Origin: Candidatus Pelagibacter sp.
Lineage (GTDB): Bacteria > Pseudomonadota > Alphaproteobacteria > Pelagibacterales > Pelagibacteraceae
Direction: 5' to 3'
DNA: 11,008 nucleotides
NCBI GenBank assembly: GCA_002708525.1
Contig: PAOP01000006.1
Span: 11,986-22,993, forward strand
This document shows positions 1 to 6,759 of this stretch, piece after piece; position 1 is the first letter of the stretch; every line of letters starts with the position of its first letter. The notes below the pieces were generated by a model that searched no databases, was not told where the DNA came from, and saw only the letters and a list, made by a program, of their open reading frames with translations. Made by a program: the position numbers and the translations under genes.

Positions 1-555
1 GAAAAAAATAAAGCGATGGGTTTTTGTATTTATAATAATGTAGCTGTAGGAGCTAATTATTTAATAGATAAATATAAATATAATAAAATTGCTATAATTG
101 ACTTCGATGTTCATCATGGAAATGGAACTCAAGATATTTTTTATGAAAATGAAAAAGTTCTCTATATATCAACACATCAGTACCCTTACTATCCAGGTAC
201 AGGTAATGAGAAAGAAAAAGGTAAGTATGCGAATATTTTAAATATTCCTTTGCCAGCAGGAACAAATACTGATCAATATTTTAATGCGTATGAACATGTA
301 TTAAAAAAGTTAGATGAATTTAAACCAGAATTTCTTTTATTTTCCGCTGGTTTCGATGCTCATAAAAATGATCCATTAGCTCAATTTAATCTGGAATCAA
401 AAGACTTTTATGAAATTACAAGAAGAACAATTTTGTCTACTAATAAATATACAAATGGCAAAATAGTATCCATTTTAGAAGGTGGATATGATTTAAAAGC
501 ACTTGCAGAAAGTGCTGAATATCATGTAAATGCATTAATCGAAACAAATAATTAA
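1..555 (+). CDS. Histone deacetylase-family (AcuC/HDAC-like) amidohydrolase, 5'-truncated
   Basis: This is the C-terminal 184 residues of a zinc-dependent deacetylase of the HDAC/acetoin-utilization (AcuC)/acetylpolyamine amidohydrolase superfamily. The open frame runs through the first base (E-K-N-K-A before MGFC), so the Met at base 16 is internal and the gene starts upstream of the window. Visible family motifs are MGFCIYNN, the zinc-ligand motif DFDVHHGNGT (Asp codon at 106, His codon at 112), STHQYPYYPGTG, SAGFDAHKNDPL with the third zinc-ligand Asp, and the C-terminal LEGGYDL turn. The N-terminal motif with the paired active-site His (PPGHH type) would lie in the missing part. Family members hydrolyse acetyl-lysine or acetylated polyamines; the substrate here cannot be read from sequence. 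It ends 4 bp before the SET-domain gene and is probably co-transcribed with it. Family assignment is secure; substrate is not. Confidence 0.93.
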   Translation, partial: EKNKAMGFCIYNNVAVGANYLIDKYKYNKIAIIDFDVHHGNGTQDIFYENEKVLYISTHQYPYYPGTGNEKEKGKYANILNIPLPAGTNTDQYFNAYEHVLKKLDEFKPEFLLFSAGFDAHKNDPLAQFNLESKDFYEITRRTILSTNKYTNGKIVSILEGGYDLKALAESAEYHVNALIETNN

Positions 556-559
556 ATTC

Positions 560-1021
560 ATGAAACTTTATAGACAAAAAAAATCTAAAATAGACCACAG
601 AGGTCTTTTTGCGTCTAAAGATATTAAAAAAGGTACTAGGATAATTTATTATGTAGGTAAAATAATTACTAAGAAAGAAACAGAAAATAATCCAAAATTT
701 GACAATAATAAAGCAATATATCTTTATAACTTAAATGATAAATATGACCTAGATGGAGATTTTGCATATAATACCGCAAGGTTAATTAATCATTCATGTA
801 AACCAAATTGTGAAGTTGCTGGTAAGGGCTTAAAGTTATGGATAAGTTCAATAAAGAATATTAAAAAAAATGAGGAACTTACTTATGACTATGGATTTAG
901 CTTTGATGAAAATTATAAAGATTTTCCATGTAAATGTAACTCAGAAAATTGTTGTGGTTATATAGTACGAGAAGGATCAAGGTGGAGGATAAAAAAAAGA
1001 AAAAAAAAATCTAATAAGTAA
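560..1021 (+). CDS. SET-domain protein-lysine methyltransferase with post-SET zinc site
   Basis: This 153-residue protein is nearly all SET domain, the SAM-dependent lysine methyltransferase fold best known from histone methyltransferases. The N-terminal HRGLFASKDIKKGT segment (residues 13-26) is the SET-N SAM-binding motif. ARLINHSCKPNC (73-84) is the conserved NHSC knot, and EELTYDYGF (105-113) carries the catalytic Tyr. C-x-C-x4-C (Cys124, 126, 131) is a canonical post-SET motif that with Cys80 can bind zinc. A very basic tail follows (RWRIKKRKKKSNK). Small SET proteins of this type occur in many alphaproteobacteria, usually with unknown targets; a ribosomal or DNA-associated protein is possible, but that is a guess. 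The gene lies 4 bp after the HDAC-like gene, and its last 11 bp overlap the end of the convergent truA. The start ATG has no clear Shine-Dalgarno; the first SET strand begins just after it, so the start is well placed. Confidence 0.92.
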   Translation: MKLYRQKKSKIDHRGLFASKDIKKGTRIIYYVGKIITKKETENNPKFDNNKAIYLYNLNDKYDLDGDFAYNTARLINHSCKPNCEVAGKGLKLWISSIKNIKKNEELTYDYGFSFDENYKDFPCKCNSENCCGYIVREGSRWRIKKRKKKSNK

Positions 1022-1751
1022 TTTTTTCTAAATATAATCCATGAGAAGGCGCAGGTGTTGCACAATTAACCCTTTTTTTAGACTTGAAAACATTTTCAAA
1101 CTTTTGTAAGTCCCATTTCTTTTCAGCTAAATATTTTAGAGAACCAACCATTGACCTTACTTGATTTCTAAGAAAAGATTTTGATTTGATTCTAATTGTA
1201 ATTAAATTTTTATTTTTTTTAATTTCAATTTTTTTAATTGTTTTTATTGGATCTTTAGAATAACAATTAGAAGCTCTAAAAGTTGAAAAATCATGAGTGC
1301 CTAAAAACTTTTTAGCTCCTTTTTTCATTAATCCTATATCTAATTTTTTTATCACATGCCATTCTCTATTATGATTTATAATTGAGGGTGCTAAAGCATT
1401 TCTAATAAGATAAATATAACTTCTTTCCTTAGCTGAATATCTTGAATGAAAATTTGATTTTTTTTTTTTTATTTTTAAAATAGATATATTTTTTTTATTT
1501 AAAAAAAAATTAAGAGACTTAACAAATTTTTCTAAATTTTTTATATTAGTCATACAATCAAAATGAGCCGATTGCCCTAAAGCATGAACACCAGCATCAG
1601 TTCTTCCTGATCCATGAAGTATAACTTTCTCTTTTAAAAGATTAGATAGAACATTTTGAATTGTTTTTTGAATTGAATTTCCTTTTTTTTGAATCTGCCA
1701 ACCCACATAAGCTGTTCCAACATACTCAATTAAAATTTGATATTTATTCAT
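1011..1751 (-). CDS. truA: tRNA pseudouridine synthase A
   Basis: TruA converts uridines 38-40 in the anticodon stem of many tRNAs to pseudouridine, in the cytoplasm. The 246-residue product shows the hallmark GSGRTDAGVHALGQ motif with the catalytic Asp at residue 52, an N-terminal IEYVGTAYVGWQIQ strand, RSYIYLIRN in the middle, and FLRNQVRSMVGSL near the C-terminus, all typical of the family; length is normal. I take the ATG at 1751 as start. A TTG one codon upstream (1754) would add a single residue and is less likely. The start overlaps the end of fmt by 8 bp, so translation is probably coupled. The 3' end overlaps the convergent SET gene by 11 bp. The gene contains a 13-base A run on its coding strand (1458-1470), read as Lys codons, plus other long A runs. 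Last gene of the minus-strand operon. Confidence 0.97.
   Translation of the reverse strand: MNKYQILIEYVGTAYVGWQIQKKGNSIQKTIQNVLSNLLKEKVILHGSGRTDAGVHALGQSAHFDCMTNIKNLEKFVKSLNFFLNKKNISILKIKKKKSNFHSRYSAKERSYIYLIRNALAPSIINHNREWHVIKKLDIGLMKKGAKKFLGTHDFSTFRASNCYSKDPIKTIKKIEIKKNKNLITIRIKSKSFLRNQVRSMVGSLKYLAEKKWDLQKFENVFKSKKRVNCATPAPSHGLYLEKITY
1458..1470. repeat. 13-base A/T homopolymer inside truA
   Basis: Thirteen consecutive T on the plus strand (A on the truA coding strand) encode the end of one codon and four Lys codons. It is the longest mononucleotide run I noticed in the window and lies in an essential-looking reading frame that stays open. Such runs are prone to polymerase slippage in replication, transcription and sequencing. 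Confidence 0.9.
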
Positions 1752-2664
1752 CAATCAAAGAACTACCTTTTTTTATATTATTACCAAGCAAAAAATCCCT
1801 TGTTTTCTGGGAATTTTTACCTTCTTTCTGAATCTCAATTATACTTATTGAGTTAGAACCACATGAGACTGTTAATTCACCATCCAATACCTCGCCTACT
1901 TTTCCATTTTTTTGAGAGAAAATCGCCTTTAAAACTTTATATCTTTTTTTTTTATAAACAAACCATGCTCCAGGTTTTGGATTTAATCCATTAATTTTAG
2001 CTAAAACTTTCTTTGAGTCTTCTTGCCAATTTATTTTGCCCTCGCTTTTAATAATTTTTTTTGCATAAGTAGCTTTTGTATTGTCTTGATCTATAAATTT
2101 TGCTTTATTATTAAATATATCTTCAATATTTTGGGTTATAATTTTTTTTCCAAGTTCAGAAAGTCTTCTGGATAAACTTGAAGTATTTTCATTTTCTAAG
2201 ATATTAATTTCATATGTATTCATAATTGGACCCTCATCTAAATTTTCATTTATTTTCATTACACTAATTCCAGAAGTTTTATCCATATTCATAATTGATC
2301 TTTGTATAGGTGCTGCTCCTCTCCAATTAGGTAATAACGAGGCATGTAAATTTAAAAATCCATTTTTACTTAAACTTAAAATATTTTTTGGTATAATTTG
2401 GCCATAAGCTACAACTATGGCTAAATCTAATTTCAAACTTTTAATGTAATCATAATCATTTTCAATATTACTTGGTGTCTTAACAGTAATTTCTAGATTT
2501 TCTGCCAAAGTCTGAACTGGTGATTTATTTATTTTTTGTCCCCTAAATGATTTTTTTGGTGGTTGGGAAAAAACACATCTTATATTATATCCATGTTGGT
2601 ATAAAGATTTTAGAATAGGTACTGCAAATTTTGGTGTACCTAGAAAGGCTATGTTCTTGCTCAT
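1744..2664 (-). CDS. fmt: Methionyl-tRNA formyltransferase
   Basis: Fmt transfers a formyl group from 10-formyl-tetrahydrofolate to Met-tRNA(fMet), making the initiator tRNA of bacterial translation. The 306-residue protein begins with the AFLGTPKFAVPIL Rossmann strand. The folate-binding and catalytic segment LNLHASLLPNWRGAAPIQ holds Asn105 and His107. The catalytic Asp143 lies in INENLDEGPI. These match the Asn/His/Asp triad of the E. coli enzyme in order and spacing. A C-terminal OB-like domain follows (LNPKPGAWFVYKKKRYKVLKA). The ATG at 2664 lies 3 bp after the def stop and places the first beta strand at the very N-terminus, so the start is secure. The end overlaps truA. Fmt and Def form the two ends of the formylmethionine cycle, and their adjacency is common in bacteria. 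Confidence 0.98.
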   Translation of the reverse strand: MSKNIAFLGTPKFAVPILKSLYQHGYNIRCVFSQPPKKSFRGQKINKSPVQTLAENLEITVKTPSNIENDYDYIKSLKLDLAIVVAYGQIIPKNILSLSKNGFLNLHASLLPNWRGAAPIQRSIMNMDKTSGISVMKINENLDEGPIMNTYEINILENENTSSLSRRLSELGKKIITQNIEDIFNNKAKFIDQDNTKATYAKKIIKSEGKINWQEDSKKVLAKINGLNPKPGAWFVYKKKRYKVLKAIFSQKNGKVGEVLDGELTVSCGSNSISIIEIQKEGKNSQKTRDFLLGNNIKKGSSLIDE

Positions 2665-2667
2665 TTA

Positions 2668-3189
2668 TTAAACAACAATTCTATTAGAATTTTTATGTTT
2701 AGATAATTTTTTTATTAATACTTCTTTTTTTAACTTTGAAAGAAAATCAATAATCAATTTTCCTTCTAGATGATCACATTCATGCTGCAAACATGTTGAC
2801 AGCAAACCATCACATTCCATCTCTTTTTTTTTACCATCTAATCCTATATATTCTACAACACAAAATTTTGGTCTTTCAATTTCAATAAAAGTATCTGGGA
2901 TAGATAAGCATCCTTCTTCATAACTTGATATTTCGTCGCTAAATCTTTTTATTTTTGGATTTATAAAAACCAATGGATTTTTTTCTTTATCTTTTTCTGA
3001 AACATCAATTACAATGAGATTTTTTAATATACCTATTTGCACAGCAGCTAAACCAATTCCTTTGTGTTGGTACATAGTTTCAAGCATATCTTTTGCTAAT
3101 TTTTTAATGTTATTATCTACTGTTTCTATTTGAGCTGAAGTTTTCTTAAGTATCTCGTTTGGTACTGTTATAATATCTTTGATGGACAT
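2668..3189 (-). CDS. def: Peptide deformylase
   Basis: This metalloenzyme (Fe2+ or Zn2+) removes the N-formyl group from nascent proteins at the ribosome exit. The 173 residues contain the three family motifs in order. Motif 1 is GIGLAAVQ (44-51), where Val replaces the commoner Pro. Motif 2 is EEGCLSIP, with the metal-ligand Cys94. Motif 3 is LQHECDHLEG, with the HExxH signature His136-Glu137-His140. Length and the start (ATG at 3189, reading MSIKDIITVPNEIL) agree with the family. It lies 18 bp after the stop of the exported-protein gene and 3 bp before fmt, so it probably belongs to the same transcript. No sign of degeneration. Confidence 0.98.
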   Translation of the reverse strand: MSIKDIITVPNEILKKTSAQIETVDNNIKKLAKDMLETMYQHKGIGLAAVQIGILKNLIVIDVSEKDKEKNPLVFINPKIKRFSDEISSYEEGCLSIPDTFIEIERPKFCVVEYIGLDGKKKEMECDGLLSTCLQHECDHLEGKLIIDFLSKLKKEVLIKKLSKHKNSNRIVV

Positions 3190-3207
3190 GATTATGTTTT
3201 ATATCTA

Positions 3208-4944
3208 TTAAACTTTTAAAGGAAGCGTTTCTAATATTATTTTGTTCCTTAATTCAATATTTTTCATTTCGTTTAAAATTCCAACAATAAAGCTCACGGA
3301 GTCTAGGTCCAAATCTTTTAAATTATCCTCACCAATAGTTTCAGCTAATTTTAAAAGTATTAGACCAGTTTCCTTTTGCTTAATAAGATTTTTTATATCC
3401 TCTGGGAGCTTAAAATTGTATTCATATAAATCTTTATAGTTATTCTTTATTTTAACACCATCAGATTTCAGTGACTCTAGTAAAATTTTATCTTTAATTG
3501 AAAATTTATATTTCTTTTTTTGTTTAATTCTTTTTAATAATTCATTTGTATCTTTTTCTACTTTAAGAAGGCTTATTTTATTAAGAAAATAATTTATTAA
3601 TTTTGATTGATGAATTATCTTATTGTTAATTTTTATTTTAGATACCTTAATGTTTGCATGCTCTTTGTAATTATTATAAAATGAAGTGAAATTTGAAGGA
3701 ACTTCTTTTTTTTTTATATTTTTTAATATTTTAACCAATTCATCATTGAAAATATTTTTTAGATTACTTTTTAAAAATGATTTTTTAATTTCAGCTGCAA
3801 AAATTAACTTTTGTTCTGTATCAATAGACAATATTAATCTTTGATAAAGCAGAGCTCTTCCTTCATATGCGGGTAAGATTTTATAACTTTCGATGGCAGA
3901 TAATAATTGATTTATGTCAAACTGAAATTTTTTATATATTTCAAATAGATCTTTCTCATTATAAATTTTCTCATTTGTAGCTTTTTCAAGGGTTTGAATT
4001 TGGTCTACATCTTGAAAATCAAACATATCTGCCTTTTTGAGAAGATTTGAGGAAGATAAATATTTCCAAATTAGTTTAGATGATTTTATATTTGGCTCGT
4101 ACAAAAAATTTTTATCAGTTTTATGTGACAAATGGAAAAAAAGTAAATTTTCATCCGAAACTTCATAATTTTTACTAAAATCCATTAAAGCAAAGAATTT
4201 TTTTGAAAAGAAATTATCAATTTGATTTAACTCAGAACTTAAATCAAACAATAATTGTGCTTCTTCTTTTTTATTATCTTTTATTAAACAATAAATTTTA
4301 AAATAGTTTAAATACTGGTTAGAAATATTATTTAAATAATTAAAAATTTCACAAGATTTATTAATTTCTGATCTTGATAAATAATAATCTACATAATATC
4401 TAATAAGTTTATGGTTATTATTTAAATCAGGATTTTTTATTAGAAACTCCTTAATTGTTTCTACATCATCTCTTTTAATTAAATGATCGATTTTAAATTC
4501 ATTAAACTCATCACTTGATATATTTTTTTTTGGTAAATAAGAATTAGTCAACAGAGCTATATCAAGTATATCTAGAGAAAAATTAGACAATTGTTTTTTA
4601 TCAATGTCATTTAGTATTTTTTTTATTATTTCTCCATCAGTATTTTCCCACATATTTATTGACAAACCATTTTCGGAAGGATCGTAAAGTCCAACTAGTT
4701 TTACATTTGAAGATAGAAGATTATTGTCTACAAAAATTTCTTGTTTCTTATTTTTTAATTTTAATAAACTTTCACTATTTTGGATTTTTATTGATTGATC
4801 AATTTTTTCTTCTTTATCAATTTTTTTCTGTATTTTCTCTATGTTCCATATATCCACTGGTTCGTTTGCTGATGTGTTAAAAGAAATAATGAAAATTAAA
4901 AATACTGAAGAAATTATTTTATTTAAGAGGTTTAAATTTTTCAT
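3208..4944 (-). CDS. Exported alpha-helical protein of unknown function, 578 aa
   Basis: I cannot assign a function. From the ATG at 4944 the protein opens with a textbook Sec signal peptide: basic MKNLNLLNK, a hydrophobic core SVFLIFIISF, and probable cleavage after NTSA (about residue 26). The mature protein is therefore likely periplasmic or secreted. The first 70 mature residues are charged and probably coiled. Then comes a distinctive VGLYDPSENGLSINMW segment (84-99). The remainder (about 110-560) looks entirely helical and Lys/Glu-rich, resembling a helical-repeat or TPR-like solenoid, with no catalytic motif I recognise. From memory, the LYDP-x-ENGL-x-x-x-MW segment recurs in large alphaproteobacterial proteins, some misleadingly annotated 'antifreeze glycopeptide polyprotein'; this is unverified. 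An in-frame TTG at 4989 would add 15 residues and bury the signal peptide, so I reject it. The start overlaps the small membrane-protein gene by 26 bp in another frame, suggesting coupling. It precedes def-fmt-truA. Confidence 0.85.
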   Translation of the reverse strand: MKNLNLLNKIISSVFLIFIISFNTSANEPVDIWNIEKIQKKIDKEEKIDQSIKIQNSESLLKLKNKKQEIFVDNNLLSSNVKLVGLYDPSENGLSINMWENTDGEIIKKILNDIDKKQLSNFSLDILDIALLTNSYLPKKNISSDEFNEFKIDHLIKRDDVETIKEFLIKNPDLNNNHKLIRYYVDYYLSRSEINKSCEIFNYLNNISNQYLNYFKIYCLIKDNKKEEAQLLFDLSSELNQIDNFFSKKFFALMDFSKNYEVSDENLLFFHLSHKTDKNFLYEPNIKSSKLIWKYLSSSNLLKKADMFDFQDVDQIQTLEKATNEKIYNEKDLFEIYKKFQFDINQLLSAIESYKILPAYEGRALLYQRLILSIDTEQKLIFAAEIKKSFLKSNLKNIFNDELVKILKNIKKKEVPSNFTSFYNNYKEHANIKVSKIKINNKIIHQSKLINYFLNKISLLKVEKDTNELLKRIKQKKKYKFSIKDKILLESLKSDGVKIKNNYKDLYEYNFKLPEDIKNLIKQKETGLILLKLAETIGEDNLKDLDLDSVSFIVGILNEMKNIELRNKIILETLPLKV

Positions 4945-5062
4945 TTGGTATGGTTTTTTCAATTTTTTTATATGGAGCTGGGAATTCAATAGTGCTGATT
5001 ATAAATATTCCTACAATTAAAAAAAATACAATTAAAGCTAATTTAATTATAAATTTTCTCAT
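4919..5062 (-). CDS. Small single-pass membrane protein, 47 aa
   Basis: This short gene is easily missed. It runs from ATG at 5062 to TAA at 4919 and encodes 47 residues. A basic N-terminus (MRKFIIK) is followed by one strongly hydrophobic stretch of about 17 residues (LALIVFFLIVGIFIIST). A short polar tail follows (EFPAPYKKIEKTIPNEKFK). This is the layout of an N-terminal membrane anchor, or an uncleaved signal, with a small periplasmic tail. It overlaps the start of the 578-residue exported-protein gene by 26 bp in a different frame, a typical translational-coupling arrangement. It also fills the space that would otherwise be an unusually long gap in this compact genome. The FPAP-x-K-x-I-x-K-x-IPN-x-KF tail looks constrained rather than random. 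The two proteins may act together at the inner membrane, which is inference. Function unknown; an alternative is a non-functional leader peptide. Confidence 0.68.
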   Translation of the reverse strand: MRKFIIKLALIVFFLIVGIFIISTIEFPAPYKKIEKTIPNEKFKPLK

Positions 5063-5159
5063 AACTTATTATTACCTTTGCTTGTATTTTTTTTATTTTT
5101 ATATACTTTTAATTAATTTCAAAATAAGACAAATTTGTGATTTTTCAACAAAGAAACCA
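5063..5159. promoter_or_regulatory. Divergent intergenic promoter region
   Basis: This 97-bp stretch is the only sizeable non-coding segment of the window. It separates the minus-strand operon (small membrane protein to truA) from aroK-aroB on the plus strand, so both promoters must lie here or in the adjacent coding ends. It is almost pure A+T with long T runs. A good sigma70-like site faces aroK (listed separately). On the minus strand several TTGAAA and TATA-like elements exist, but I could not choose one with confidence. No hairpin, riboswitch or operator-like dyad stands out. Confidence 0.6.
5078..5107 (+). promoter_or_regulatory. Candidate sigma70 promoter for aroK-aroB
   Basis: TTGCTT (5078-5083) and TATACT (5102-5107) are separated by 18 bp and match the -35/-10 consensus well. 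The predicted transcription start near 5114 leaves a leader of about 46 bases before the aroK ATG at 5160. In DNA this AT-rich chance matches are common, so support is moderate; the position in the only long gap and the correct orientation favour it. Confidence 0.4.
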
Positions 5160-5672
5160 ATGGAATCAAATAAAAACTTAGTTTTAATAGGTATGATGGC
5201 AGCAGGGAAAACTACTGTGGGGAGATCTGTTGCAAAAAAATTAAAACTAGATTTTATAGATATAGATCAACAAATAGAAGAACTTGAAAAGAAAACAGTT
5301 TCCGAAATTTTTTTAGAAAAAGGAGAAGCATATTTTAGAAAACTTGAAGAAATGATATCTATTAAAAACTTAAATAATAAAAAAAAAGTAATTTCACTAG
5401 GAGGTGGAAGTTTCTTGAATTCTAAAATTAAAAAAAAGTGTGAAAAAAATTCAATAAGTTTTTGGTTAAACTGGGGTCCAGAAATATTAATTAGTAGAAT
5501 AAGACGTAATAAAAAAAGACCGTTAACTTTTAAAATGTCTAATAATGATATAAAAAAACTTATTATCAAAAGATCTAAAATATATAAGGAAGCAAACTTT
5601 GAAATTAAATGTAACAGAATTAGTAAAAACGAAATAATAAACAAAATTATTAAAAGTTATGAAAATAAATAA
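5160..5672 (+). CDS. aroK: Shikimate kinase
   Basis: Shikimate kinase phosphorylates the 3-hydroxyl of shikimate with ATP, a step toward chorismate and the aromatic amino acids. The 170 residues carry the P-loop GMMAAGKTTVG (Gly11 to Gly21), Asp36 in DFIDID for Mg and shikimate, Arg60 in YFRKLE, and the GGG shikimate loop (81-83). Arg120 sits in the mobile lid (KKRPLT) and Arg138 in RSKIY. All key residues are present. The open frame extends upstream to 4950, but that part is AT-rich low-complexity sequence overlapping the divergent gene. ATG at 5160 puts the P-loop ten residues in, as in the family, so I choose it. There is no strong Shine-Dalgarno. The end overlaps aroB by 14 bp, so the two are translationally coupled. 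Confidence 0.97.
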   Translation: MESNKNLVLIGMMAAGKTTVGRSVAKKLKLDFIDIDQQIEELEKKTVSEIFLEKGEAYFRKLEEMISIKNLNNKKKVISLGGGSFLNSKIKKKCEKNSISFWLNWGPEILISRIRRNKKRPLTFKMSNNDIKKLIIKRSKIYKEANFEIKCNRISKNEIINKIIKSYENK

Positions 5673-6759
5673 TATTAAAATAAAAACTAATGCAAAAAGT
5701 TATGATGTTGTCATTGGATCAAATATAATTAATAAAACAGGTAAAATCCTTAACCAAAAAAAAATCAATTTTGATAAATGTTTGGTTATTATGGATAAAA
5801 ATATCCCTTCAAAATTTAAAAAATTGTTGCAGAGAAGTTTAAAAAATAAAAAAAATATATTTTTTCAATTTTATTCCACTGAAAAAAATAAAGACTATAA
5901 AAATGTTGATAAAATATTGAATTTAATGTTCAAAAATAAATTTAATAGGGATGATTGTTTGATATCTTTCGGGGGAGGTATAACTGGTGATGTAAGTGCA
6001 TTTGCTGCCAGTATCTATAAAAGAGGTATAAAGTTTATAAACTTGCCTTCAACTTTATTATCACAAGTTGACTCTTCGATAGGTGGAAAAACAGGAATAA
6101 ATAATAAATATGGGAAAAATCTGATTGGGAGTTTCTATCAACCAGATTTAGTAATTGCAGATACAAATTTACTTGAATCTCTACCAAAAAGAGAAATTAT
6201 TTGTGGTTATGCAGAGATATTTAAAAGTAGTTTGTTAGATAGTAAAAAAAAATTTTTATTTTTAGATAAAAATATTGATGGTATTTTAAAATTAAAATCC
6301 AATTTGATAAATCAAGCTATATTAAATAGTTGTAAATTAAAAAAAAAAATTGTCGAAAGAGATGAAAAAGAAGAAAATTTACGTAAAGTGTTAAACTTAG
6401 GTCACACCTTTGCACACGCTTATGAGGCTACTTTAAATTACTCTACAAAGTTAAATCATGGGGAAGCTGTCATATTAGGAATTAATAATTCAATTTATCT
6501 TAGCTTTTATAAGAACTTATTATCAAAGAGTGATTATAAATTAATTAAATCTCATATAGATAAAATTGTTCATAGAGGAAGAATAAGAAACTTTTTTACT
6601 TATAAAGATATAAATAAAATTATTTATTATATGAAATCAGATAAGAAAAATAAATCCAATAAAATTAATCTTGTACTTTTAAAAAAATTTGGAAAGATTA
6701 ATACTAATTTTGAATTAAGCGCTAATAATCTTAGAAGTTTTCTGAAGAATGTTATTTAA
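5659..6759 (+). CDS. aroB: 3-dehydroquinate synthase
   Basis: AroB converts DAHP to 3-dehydroquinate using NAD+ and a divalent metal, the second step of the shikimate pathway. The 366-residue protein shows the NAD-binding GGGITGD (105-111) and the long conserved segment INLPSTLLSQVDSSIGGKTG followed by KNLIGSFYQPDLVIAD. The metal ligands are Glu186 (GYAEIFK), His249 (NLGHTFAHAYE) and His267 (LNHGEAV). Length is normal and no key residue is missing; the segment after GGGITGD reads VSAFAAS rather than the usual xAGFxAA, a mild variation. The ATG at 5659 lies inside the end of aroK. The stop TAA interlocks with the stop of the convergent bolA through a shared TTAA (6756-6759), leaving no room for a terminator between them. 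Confidence 0.97.
   Translation: MKINNIKIKTNAKSYDVVIGSNIINKTGKILNQKKINFDKCLVIMDKNIPSKFKKLLQRSLKNKKNIFFQFYSTEKNKDYKNVDKILNLMFKNKFNRDDCLISFGGGITGDVSAFAASIYKRGIKFINLPSTLLSQVDSSIGGKTGINNKYGKNLIGSFYQPDLVIADTNLLESLPKREIICGYAEIFKSSLLDSKKKFLFLDKNIDGILKLKSNLINQAILNSCKLKKKIVERDEKEENLRKVLNLGHTFAHAYEATLNYSTKLNHGEAVILGINNSIYLSFYKNLLSKSDYKLIKSHIDKIVHRGRIRNFFTYKDINKIIYYMKSDKKNKSNKINLVLLKKFGKINTNFELSANNLRSFLKNVI

Noticed and set aside
16..18. Met at base 16 as the true start of the deacetylase
   Set aside because: The codons before it are open and match the family segment preceding MGFC, and the N-terminal third with the active-site His pair would be missing; the gene is cut by the window edge.
1490..1512. 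T-run followed by A-run as an intrinsic terminator or hairpin
   Set aside because: It is a pure A/T self-complementary run with no GC stem, and it lies inside the truA reading frame. I found no credible GC-stem terminator anywhere in the window.
2668..3189. Val for Pro in deformylase motif 1 (GLAAVQ) as a catalytic defect
   Set aside because: This position tolerates substitution, and all metal and catalytic residues (Cys94, His136, Glu137, His140) are present.
4945..4989. TTG start at 4989 for the exported protein
   Set aside because: It would place 15 polar residues before a well-formed signal peptide and uses a rare start, while the ATG at 4944 fits.
4950..5159. Upstream extension of aroK giving a 240-residue protein
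   Set aside because: The extra residues are low-complexity hydrophobic sequence read from the antisense of the 47-residue gene and the promoter region. ATG at 5160 gives the normal length and P-loop position.
5267..5644. 125-residue frame antisense to aroK
   Set aside because: Leu/Ile/Phe-rich shadow of Lys/Asn-rich coding sequence with no motif; aroK is intact.
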